From Peltaster fructicola (lineage: Eukaryota; Ascomycota; Dothideomycetes): DNA of 64,000 nucleotides. Positions within the stretch are counted from its first letter, which is position 1; each line of letters opens with the position of its first letter. Shown in pieces: positions 18,495 to 28,248 of this stretch. The notes beneath the pieces are model-generated. The model was given only the letters and a program-made list of their open reading frames with translations. It did no database searches and was not told where the DNA came from. The translations under genes and the position numbers were made by a program. The stretch lies in NCBI GenBank assembly GCA_001592805.2, contig CP051142.1, forward strand, positions 3,162,001-3,226,000. The letters run 5' to 3'.

Positions 18495-21400
18495 ATGGCA
18501 GAACAGAGACCTGTCGTTGCGGTCAGTACTGCTGGGCCAAGTCCAACTTCTGGCGGTGCGACAACCATGAATGCGCCCAAAGATCAGATTCCAGGTCATC
18601 CGAGTTTCCGGAGGTTCGTACACGACCGTCGCATGCAGGGTATACCACAGCGATACTGACGTCTGCTCATAGACAACGAGCATCAAGAGCTTGCGAGGTG
18701 AGTGTCCAGCCTCTCTGACTGCATGAACTCGCTAACAGTGGCCACAGACTTGTCACGCCCGAAAGGTATGCGCAGAGGCACGCGCCAGGCAGGAGGCGGT
18801 CAAACTGACGTCCACCAGGTTCGATGCGATGCCGCAAGTCTCGGAGTACCATGCACAAACTGTGTGGCATTTCAGATTGAGTGCAAGATCCCAACTCCGA
18901 AGAGGAAGAAAACATCCGGCAAGAAGGAATCGGATAGGTATGGGCATCAATACTCCCGCATGTGAGGCATTGCTGACCTTCAATAGCGAGCAAGCAGAAT
19001 CATACGTGACCGAGCGGTCACCATCGACTACACAGCAGTTTGCAGTACGCGATGCAATACCAGCACCACAGCTCCCTGAAAGTATTGGCCTCAACACATC
19101 GGCGGCGTTGCCAGACACAGAGATCTCAGACACTTATGCAAGCCAACAACGCATAAACAATGGCACATACGCGCAATACATGAAGCCTAAGTTCGCTCGA
19201 GCACCCATCAAAGAAGCTGGCCGTGTCGCATATCTCGGCGAGTCCTCCAATTTGTCTCTGCTCGTGCAGGACAGACATGGCACCACCGATGTCGTCCACT
19301 ATCCTCTCCCAGAGAATGTGCGCGGACCAAGAGCTAGGGTGAACGAGCTGGACAATGTGGAGATTGATATTCTACATCAACGAGGGGCCTTCCTGTTACC
19401 ACCTCGAGCGCTTTGTGACGAGCTTGTCGACGCATACTTTCAGTGGATTGCACCAGTAGTGCCAGTTATCAACCGGAGCAAATTCATGCGACGCTATCGC
19501 GACTCGAAGAACCCACCATCGCTGCTGCTGCTCCAAGCCATCCTTCTTGCCGGCTCGCGGGTCTGCAATAACCCACAACTTATGGACGCCAATGGCTCAA
19601 CCACTCCAGCTGCCATGACGTTCTATAAGCGAGCTAAGGCACTCTACGATGCCAACTACGAAGATGATCGCGTCACAATCGTTCAGGCGTTGATCCTGAT
19701 GGGATGGTACTGGGAAGGTCCTGAGGGTAAGGAGCAAGGCCGGGCAGACATCGCAACTTTCGCCAGGTCTGACATTGCAGCAGATGTCACGAAAAACGTA
19801 TTCTACTGGAGCCGGGTTGCTGTAATCGTTGCACAAGGATCTGGTATGCACAGAAGGTGTGTTTGCATTGCTCTACTCGGAAAGGAAACTGACCCATGTT
19901 CTCAGCGTTGAAGGATCTCAACTCAGCAAGTCTGACAAAAGACTCTGGAAACGCATCTGGTGGACACTGTTCACACGTGACCGATCTTGTGCAGTAGCCC
20001 TCGGACGACCAGTATCGATCAACATCGAAGATTCCGACGTCGAAATGGTCACCGAAGACGATTTCATCGAAGACGAACCCGATCGACCTGCCGAATACCA
20101 ACCCGATCCTATCCATGTCCAGTTCTTCCTCAACTACGTCAAGCTCTGTGAGATCATGGGCCTCGTGCTCTCGCAGCAGTATTCCGTTGCTTCGAAACTG
20201 CGACGTAACAACGCCCTCGATCTAACTCATAGTGATATGGCACTGGCCGACTGGCTGCAACATTGCCCACCAGAGGTAAAATGGGAGCCACAACGTCACC
20301 ACTTCTGGTCTGCTCTGTTGCATTCCAACTACTAGTAGGCGCCATGGCAGTGCGATTGGACAAAGCTGACAATCTGTAGCACCACCCTCTGTCTGTTGCA
20401 CAGAGCACACATGCCTCCAGCAGGCTCAGAAAACAGAAATCCGAATGGCTACCACGATGAAGCAGCATACCCTTCAAGGACGATAGCTTATCAAGCAGCT
20501 GGCATGATCACTTCAATCGTCGAAGCACTCCAAGCACACGACCAGCTGAGGTACACTCCAGCCTTCATGTATGTTGCATTAATTATATGCTTCGCTTGTG
20601 CTGACATCACCCGCAGTGTCTACAGCTTGTTCTCCGCCCTTATCATGCACGTCTATCAGATGCGCTCCTCAAACCAGAGTATTGTCTCGGCTACACAGCA
20701 GCGTCTGAGCACATGCATGAACGCACTACGTGACGTAGCGAAGGTATGGCTCGTCGCTAAGATGGTACACACTCTCTTTGAGTCAATCCTCGGCAACAAG
20801 AACATGGAAGAGCGTCTGCAAAAAGCTGCAGGTCGCCGCCACAACAAGATCAAACATGGCATGAAGATCAAGGAGCAGCCTGGTATGGAGTCGATCAACG
20901 AAGCACACAAACGCAAGTTCGAGGACATGGAGCTTGGCTATACCAACGGTCCTCCCGTACCACAGATGTCCTATGAACGCTCACGACCGCAGTCGCCGGT
21001 CGCAACGCCAGGACGTGAGAACCAAATCCCATCGACTACACAACAGTCTCTACCAACCATTTCCGCTACATCCCCGCCACAGCGTCTCGCTACGGACGCC
21101 TTCATGGGACGAAACACACGGCCGACGACTCCATTCAACACATACTCCTACCCCGGCACACCGCCAGAGCTTTTCCTGCACACCAGACAGTCGCCTAAGA
21201 TCTCAGATGACCTCTGGCAGAACTATGGACCGGATCAGCTCTTCCCACCAGAGGCTAACGGGCTGTTTCCCACGCAGAGCCCGACCCAGAACATGGTCGA
21301 TCCTGCTTTACGCGCACAATACCCGCAGCAACCGCCGACCAGCTATGCACAGCATTCAATGCCTCAACCTGGACCGATCACATCCATGCCCGAAGGCATG

Positions 21401-21637
21401 CCTCCTCAACAAGCACAGATGGGCATCAATTTCAACCACAATAACGCGGAATGGGCGCATCTACACGCTACGCAAGGCCAGAACCAACAAGCTCGATCAG
21501 AAGATCAGTTCTCTAGTACATCTAGCCTAGGCCCTAGTGTCCCCACGAGCCTCCACGTTGGGGACTGGCTCGAGTTCTTTGGCATCCCAAACAACGGCCC
21601 TGGGGAGTATGTCGGTAGCCTAGGGACTGGGTATTGA
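18495..21637 (+). CDS. farA: Zn2Cys6 transcription factor of the FarA/CTF1-alpha type
   Basis: Eight exons give 929 residues: 18495-18613, 18673-18697, 18748-18765, 18819-18937, 18987-19856, 19906-20334, 20380-20568 and 20617-21637. Every junction matches in phase. The zinc cluster is C47-x2-C50-x6-C57-x8-C66-x2-C69-x6-C76 with the family-specific text VRCDAASLGVPCTNCVAF and a basic KIPTPKRKK linker. The fungal-specific regulatory domain follows, with the WWTLFTRDR-type block (KRIWWTLFTRDRSCAVALGR) and HRAHMPP. The C-terminus is Pro/Gln-rich. FarA and CTF1 activate genes for fatty-acid beta-oxidation and cutinase through CCTCGG sites. The start ATG gives the expected 46 residues before the first Cys. 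Confidence 0.92.
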
Positions 21638-22211
21638 TGAGATGAATCGACGGCGTACAACATAAGCACTCTCGCCGCTGCACGAAGAGAGCTGCTGACG
21701 CTGTGCTGGACGATGACGCCGTCTGGCTGGGTCGCCACGTTGTCGTACAGAACATGGGGCTCGACAATGCTGAGATGCACGATCATGCAGATCCTACCAA
21801 GCTTTTCATTGTCACAAGAGCATGGCGTCTTTTGCTTTTCGTCAGTCAGTCCTTTACGACTCTGCTTTTATCCGAAAGTCTGCTACGCTTGCTGCTCGTC
21901 TGCTATGTAACATATGTAACATGTACCACCACTAACGAGAAACGTTACTTGCTCTTCATTTTGCTTTTCTTCAATGGCTTTGTGTTCATCGAGTGCTAGT
22001 CACTGCTTCACGCTTGCTTTCAATTGTGTCCACTTGCTCGCCGAATTCACATGCTGGCGAATCGGTTGCCTATGGTTGCCGTGTGCAAGCGTCCAGCAGT
22101 ACCTGCCTCATCAGATGGCTGCAATGCTCGTTTATAAGTAAGTCTGACCTTGTATCCTCCTTCTTTGCAGTTCAATCCAGATTACAACCGACACAACGGA
22201 GAAGCGTTAAG
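21638..22211. other. Intergenic region
   Basis: farA 3' flank and promoter of the TenA-like gene. The frame of the TenA ORF is open from 21993 but carries no signal peptide or family sequence before ATG 22212. An AT-rich patch with repeated atgtaac lies around 21900-21930. Confidence 0.45.
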
Positions 22212-22997
22212 ATGCACATCAATTTGCTCCTTACCCTTGTACTGGCTCAAGCCTCGATCATTTGGGCAGCATCACTGACCGCTTACCTCACCGGATCGAA
22301 CTTCAGTGCTGAGATCATTGCAGCTACTCAAAACCCGTTCCTGGACAGAGCTGCGCTTGGAAGCTTACCTGTTGATGAGTTGTCCGCTTGGATGGCTCAA
22401 GATCGCCTCTATGGCTTCTCCTACATCCACTTCATGGGAGCGATGCTGGACAAGCTTCAGATCCCTACTACTGTGAGCATCAACAGTTCGACACAAGGAC
22501 AATATGCTGAGGTATTGACCGGCGCTATTCCCAACGTTCGTCGAGAGATCCTGCTCTTCGAGGACACTGCCATCAAAGAAGGCTGGCAGGACATCCTCTC
22601 AGTCAAGCCGAGCATACCAACTGTGGCTTACGCCAATCTATTCGACGGTGCAGGCTCTCCTCATCGTTCCATGCTGGTCTCGGCAGTGACACTCTTCGCC
22701 ACAGAATGGTGCTACTACACAGCTTGGAGTCGAGCTGCGACTATGGTTCCAAAGGGCAAGCCTCAGACCATTATGCAAAGCACGTTCATCCCAAACTGGT
22801 CAAACGCTGAATACAAAGAGTTCGTCGATGAGCTTGGTGGTTATGTCGAGTGGTTTGCAAGAGGTTGTACTCCCGGTAGTCAAGATTGGATTGAAGCAGA
22901 AATTGCTTGGAGGCAGGTCCTTTGGGCTGAGGCTGAGTTCTGGCCAGATAGCAGCATGAACAGTGGTGCTTGCAATAATGTTACCTTCAGAGCTTGA
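22212..22997 (+). CDS. TenA/THI-4-like (heme-oxygenase fold) protein with a secretion signal
   Basis: A single exon of 261 residues. Residues 1-20 (MHINLLLTLVLAQASIIWAA) are a clear signal peptide. The remainder is TenA-like: TAYLTGSNFSAEIIAATQNP, FLDRAALGSLPVDELSAWMA, QDRLYGFSYIHFMGAML, then ATEWCYYTAW and FVDELGGYVEWF. TenA proteins are helical aminohydrolases of thiamine salvage (thiaminase II type); the Cys in EWCYYTAW is a candidate for the catalytic position. Secretion is unusual, since known TenA enzymes are cytosolic. The Met was chosen because the frame upstream lacks conserved sequence. Thiaminase activity is not proven by the sequence. Confidence 0.75.
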   Translation: MHINLLLTLVLAQASIIWAASLTAYLTGSNFSAEIIAATQNPFLDRAALGSLPVDELSAWMAQDRLYGFSYIHFMGAMLDKLQIPTTVSINSSTQGQYAEVLTGAIPNVRREILLFEDTAIKEGWQDILSVKPSIPTVAYANLFDGAGSPHRSMLVSAVTLFATEWCYYTAWSRAATMVPKGKPQTIMQSTFIPNWSNAEYKEFVDELGGYVEWFARGCTPGSQDWIEAEIAWRQVLWAEAEFWPDSSMNSGACNNVTFRA

Positions 22998-23420
22998 GAC
23001 GACGAGCCACACCTGACTGAGATCGATATGCGTGCTGAGGTAGACATACAGGCAGCTTGGCATCGATGCAGACAGCACATACATAGCCGCGATAGCTCGA
23101 AAGTTCGTTACCGATATGCTGAGTATGCTTCGTATGCGTGTGAATGTGATATAGACGCTGCGGTCTGGCTGATCAAAATACGACGCCACAACGAGTAAAG
23201 TCCCTGCGTCGGCTCCGCGTCACCGTTCCTGCCAAGCTTGCGGACCAACGACTGCGTTCTTCACGATTGTTCAACGACTTCGTCCACAACACATCGATAC
23301 AATTGACTTGCTACGCAAAGACGATCACTTCGCCGATACCCAAGCACGAGTTGAGCTCCCGACAGCTCCTGCAGCAGATACTCCCTGATCAGCGCTCAAA
23401 GCGCGACCTCCTAACCCACC
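22998..23420. other. Intergenic region
   Basis: This lies between two genes on the same strand. It contains no supportable ORF; it serves as 3' flank of the TenA-like gene and promoter of the Kre9-like gene. Confidence 0.5.
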
Positions 23421-24298
23421 ATGCGCCTCTTTACCCTTAATACTCTCTTCGCCCTCATGGGCTCCGTGACGGCGACGGGCGTCACGCTCAGCATGTCGCC
23501 TCTAACGGCTGGTACCGCGAACACAATCACATTTACAGATGCTGGCGGCACTCCTTCGCTGGCACAATTGGTGACAGGAACTGTACAACTTTGGGTAGGA
23601 GACTGGAGTGGCAGCAGCTCGGTGAGTACGATCAGGCGCACGAAGAGACCATGAAGCGAGGGCGATGTGAAGAGCTGAGCAGGAGCTGACAATACTTCAT
23701 CAAAGGCGGCCGTTACAGATCTGGGAACAATCACATACGCCTCTGCAAAACGCTTACCGTCACGATTCCTGCGACGATAGCAGCTTCGATTACCAATGGA
23801 TTGTATGTGGAATTGGCACACGTCTGTCGAGCGCTGCTGATGTGATACTTCAGCTACTTGAGAGTCACCTCGTCCATCAATGGTGGTGGTACCGTTATCA
23901 ACTACTCCAATCGATTCAGTCTATCGGGTTTGACTGGTACGGCATTCACACAATTCGCCTCTGCTGCAGCAAACGCAGCAGCAGCAGCACCTGCTCCGGT
24001 AGTTGCTGGTCAGCAGGCTGCTGCTGGTGCTACGACTGCACAACAAGCAGCAATGTTCACTCAAGCATACAACCAACAGACCGGCCTTACCAAATACGCA
24101 CCAATGCAGTCTATCCCTCCAACGCAGATCACCAAGAAGCAAGCCTCACCACAGAACCCTACATCAGCTTTCGTTGTGGCAACGACGTTTTTGGCTCCAC
24201 CAACGATCCTGACCACGATCACCAATCCACAAACGTTCAGCGTGTCAAGCATGGAGAACACTGTTAGTCTGTACAAGTCCATGGCTTCACATTACTGA
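23421..24298 (+). CDS. Secreted Ser/Thr/Ala-rich Kre9/Knh1-like protein (one apparent frameshift)
   Basis: Exons 23421-23621, 23706-23802 and 23854-24298. The N-terminus is a signal peptide (MRLFTLNTLFALMGSVTA). A Kre9/Knh1-type beta-sandwich repeat follows: TAGTANTITFTDAGG, VQLWVGDWSGSSS, DLGTITYASAK, LTVTIPATIAASITNG and YLRVTSSINGGGTV. An Ala/Gln-rich, then Thr-rich tail follows without an obvious GPI signal. The text changes frame inside exon 2: DLGTITYASAK and LTVTIPATI meet at the A-run 23747-23750. One extra A would join them (AKTLTVT) and make every phase close (exon 2 of 98 nt ends in phase 2 as the next exon requires). Such proteins act in cell-wall glucan assembly or anchoring. The exon-2 acceptor is weak. 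Confidence 0.62.
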
Positions 24299-24544
24299 CC
24301 CATCGTGCTAGGCTGCTGCTCAATCGCAACCGACTGGAGATATGGCCAAGTTCTTGGCGAGATGGAAAGACTGAAGCACATAGCATACAGACAGCCTGCA
24401 AGTATCTGGACAGCCTGCATAATGAGTTCGACTGCACATCGGCGTTCTTGGGATAATCATATTTTGTAAATAGAGAAAGCCTCCATCCATCTGGTAACAA
24501 GCACTTTCCCGCTTCAGTGTTAGCGCACGTGTGGACATGCTACC

Positions 24545-26153
24545 ATGCCCTTCGCAACAACAAATGCCTCCTCAGACAGTCTCTCGTCAATAGCAATCAT
24601 GACAACGGCACGAACGAGGAAGACCATCGCAAATCCAGACCTCCCTGCGCCTCCTACGGGAAAATATCCGGCCAAACAGCACTGTCAGCGAGTAGCAAGA
24701 TGGGTGGCCGAACAAGGTGGACCCAAGAGTGGCATCATCTATCTCGAGGGACAGAGCACGAAAATGACTGAGGCAAGATGTCCTGCTCGAAGCGCGAGGG
24801 CTCCAAGGCTGATCTGCACCTTTCTAGGACGACGATCAAGCTGTACACTTCAGGTGAATACCTCACTGACAAGCATGAATGCAGCACTAAACGACAACCA
24901 GACAAAGAAGGCACTTCTTCTACCTCACTGGCTGCGACCTTCCTGATTGCTTCTTTGCCTATGACATTGCACAGGACACTTCCACACTATGGATCCCGCC
25001 CGTCGATCCAGAGTATGTGATGTGGGCAGGTATGCCTCTACTACCAGATGAGGCTAAAGAACGATACGATGTCGACGTTGTTCTCACCACGGACGACCTC
25101 AAGTCTGGCGACATTCTAGAGCGGATGCTCAAGAAGCAGAGCGAGATTGTCCTCACAATCAAAGACCGAGCTGATCTGGCACTTTTCCACACAGAGAGCA
25201 TTCAGCGGCTCAAGCCTATGATAGATTACGACTGGGCGCGAAAAGGCATCGAACAGTGCAGAGTGGTGAAGGACGAGCATGAAATCGCAATGATACGTCA
25301 TGCCAACATCGTCTCATCGTATGCCCACCGACAAGTACTTGCATCTGTACACCAAGCCTCCAACGAGCGAGAGCTCAATGCGGTCTTCGTGATGCACTGT
25401 CACGCTAATGGTTGCCAAGAGCAGGCATATGGCTGTATATGTGCTGCAGGTACCAGTGCAAGTACACTGCACTACGTCCACAATGATATGCCTCTCACTG
25501 GCAAGCTCAACCTTCTGCTAGATGCTGGAGCCGAGTATCAGTGCTACTGCGCGGACATCACAAGATCCTTCCCACTCAATGGCAAATTCACAACAGAGAG
25601 CCGAGAGATCTACGATCTAGTGCTGAAGATGCAGTCAGAGTGTATGAGCATGATCCGAGAAGGTGTGCTATGGGAGGACGTTCACATGAAGGCTCACAGG
25701 GTTGCCGCAGACGGTCTGCTTAAGCTCGGCATCTTCAAGCAGAATCTCTCGGTCGACGAGATCATCGAAAGCCAGGTGACTACACGAATCTTCCCTCACG
25801 GGCTCGGCCACTATCTTGGTATGGACACTCACGACGTTGGTGGAAATGCCAACTACGAGGATCCAGATCCGTTTCTGCGTTATTTGCGCGTGAGAGGCCG
25901 TCTACCGGCAAACGCTGTCATCACAAATGAGCCTGGCATTTACTTTCGAGAGTTTCCTTTACGGCAGGAGCTCAAGGACGGCATGTGGAAGGATGTGATA
26001 GACGAGAGCGTGCTTGACAGATACTGGGCTGTTGGTGGCGTTCGAATTGAGGATGACATTGTTGTCAAGAAGGATGGCTATGAGAATCTGACCACTGTAA
26101 GCAGCAAGGTTGAGGATATCGAAGCATTGATCTTCGGTGCAGCTGCGCCATGA
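24545..26153 (+). CDS. Xaa-Pro dipeptidase/aminopeptidase (prolidase, M24B)
   Basis: Exons 24545-24772, 24828-24853 and 24902-26153 give 501 residues (483 if the in-frame ATG at 24599 is used). Splicing restores the family text MTEDDDQAVHF, RQRRHFFYLTGCDLPDC. The creatinase-like N-terminal domain is followed by the M24 'pita-bread' metal site: Asp in LLDAGAEYQC, Asp in CADITRSFP, His in FPHGLGHYLG, Glu in TNEPGIY and Glu in GGVRIEDD. It cleaves Xaa-Pro dipeptides or N-terminal residues before proline using two Mn2+ ions. Intron 1 uses a GC donor (GAG|GCAAGA). No signal peptide is seen, so the enzyme is probably cytosolic. Confidence 0.9.
24773..24827 (+). other. Non-canonical GC-AG intron
   Basis: This 55-nt intron in the prolidase gene begins GCAAGA after ACTGAG and ends TTTCTAG. 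Removing it keeps phase 0/0 and joins MTE to DDDQAVHF as in the family. The nearest GT (24779) would create a stop after joining to the same acceptor. Confidence 0.75.
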
Positions 26154-26425
26154 TATACTGGGAAGAGAGACAGCAGAAACTTCAGAACGAGTCATAACGT
26201 CGTTACCAAGCTGTCATATATCGTTCGCTAATGTCCTTTATTGTGCTGGGCGTGCTATGCCATTGAATGCCTCGCAACTTCGTCTTACACACTTTCCAGC
26301 TCAAGTAAGAGTGCCAATGGCAGCTGCAACAAGTCTTGGATCAGGACCGCGTCGTGCTGTCGACTCGTCAGCATAAGCTCTGAACCACACCGTACAAGAA
26401 AGCGACACAAGCATGCACCCACCCA

Positions 26426-27990
26426 TTAATGTGCAGAGCGAACCAGAGCCATCCTACCTTTCCTATCTTTTTCCACGCGAAGGACATTGCGAGGCGGACT
26501 GCGCTCACGCTCGACGATCTTGACGATCTCTTCTCGCGGACGTTCCTCTCTGAGCTGGACGAGTTGCATCTCTCCTTCTCGTTCCATTCGCAAGGCGCGC
26601 CGTTCTGCTTCGAGAGCCATGATCTCTGCGTGGATCTCGTGATCAGTGCGATAATCACGCTCTTGCAGCACTAGTGCTCCAGATGGGGCTCTCTCCTCGA
26701 TGATCGTCTTTGATGCTTCGAACATGGCTGGAACGATCAGGGTTGGTGCTCGTGAGCGACTTTGTCCTCCGCCTTCGACGACTGTAGTACGCTCTTCTCG
26801 GTAAGCACTTCGAGCTCGAGAACGTGTGGAGCGTGCCGGGCTCATCCGCTGAGATATGCTGCTCTCGACTGACGGCGAGTGAGCACGTCGGCTTGACCGT
26901 GAGCGATGAGATGCTTGTGAGCCTTGGAAGTCTGATGGCGGGTTGATGTACTCCTTTCGGATGATCGTCTCGCGACCTTTGCGTTCAGGCACGTCCACCT
27001 TAGAGACACTCTCATTCTCCTCGTCTTCTTCGATGCTCTCCTCATATCGGAAGCTCTTATGCTTGCCTGGCGTTTTTTGTTAGTACCATCCTACTTCGTA
27101 AGGGGACAACTTACCTGCTGATTTGTAGATCTCGCTGGTCTTGATAACCTCATCAATCTGCTCTTTCTCTAGCGCGACCTGTAAGATGTAGAAATGCTCC
27201 TCCTCGATGAAAGGATAGCCAAGATCTTGAATAGCCTCTCTAAACACCAGACGCTTCGGCACGCGAGTTTTGCCCTTCTTCATTCCTGGTGGCCGACTAA
27301 TCTTGCTGATCTTCGTCTCTACTTCTGTATCGCTGCTGCTAGACGAGCTCTCAGCTACTGAAGAGACCCTAGATTTCTTGCCGCTCTTGCGATGTACAGA
27401 TCGCTCACGCTTGACTTCGACCTCGCGATAGCTGTCCTCCTCTTCTCTGCGACGAATTGGCAATGGAATTGGCTGATATGGAGCCATTCTGTATTCCTCT
27501 CGTTCAACTTCTCTGTCATAACGTGGTATTGGGCGTCTGTCGAAGGTGTCCAAGCTGCTCTGACGACGTAACATGCCCGGTCGTGCTGGCCCACGTGACT
27601 TCTTGATTGTGATGTCGATCTCCTCATCCTTCTCCTCGCCTCTACTCTTGTATGGCGTCAACGCCATGTCGGCGATCTCACGAGGGTCGACATCGCCAAA
27701 GAGTTCCCTGTCAGTTCTCCTGCGACCAGTGTCACCAAAGTTTCCCGAATAATGCGATCTCGCTCTTCAATACGACCACGTGGTCCACGAGACTCTATCC
27801 GATCCGAGACGGCGACATCACGTCGTCCAGGACGATCGCGCTCCTGAAAGTGATAGTCTTCTTCGAAACGGCGGGGTGGCTCTGGTGGTTGTGGTGGGAG
27901 GCGGCTACGATCGAAGCGCTCTCTGTCCCATCTGTTGTCGTAGTCACCATACGCAAGATCATCGCCAGATCTGCGGGCGTAGCGTGACAT
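26426..27990 (-). CDS. Arg/Glu-rich DUF8035-type fungal protein (one apparent frameshift)
   Basis: Two exons, 27115-27990 and 26426-27066 (48-nt intron GTAAGT...CCAG). The protein of about 505 residues is highly charged. It has a Tyr/Arg/Asp-rich N-terminus (MSRYARRSGDDLAYGDYDNR), RRQSSLDTFDRRP, a Ser run, and then the one folded-looking block: RVPKRLVFREAIQDLGYPF followed by EEEHFYILQVALEKEQIDEV. That block resembles the DUF8035 domain of uncharacterised fungal proteins. The C-terminus has RSRS stretches and a long EA/ER coiled coil. The frame breaks at the run 27741-27743 (minus-strand GGGAAACTTT): RDRIIRE leads into NFGDTGRRRTDREL only if one base is added, after which all phases close. 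Function unknown; the RS content hints at RNA or cytoskeletal association. Confidence 0.65.
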
Positions 27991-28248
27991 ATTGCCAGTG
28001 ACAGGTGCGAGAGTTGGGAGAAACAATGGATGGAGACAAGGCCTTGTTCTGGACCAAGTACTAAACCTTGGTGCTTTAAGGTGGTGTTTGGGCTGGCGGG
28101 TGGATCTGATGACGTAGATCCTTCTCACAGCATGAGTACATACATGGAAGCCACTGGCGCAGAACTCGTGCTATTACGATCTCTATAGCCTCAATTATTG
28201 CTTGTTTGCTCGTTGATATTACACACCCAATGATCACTGCTATCAGGA

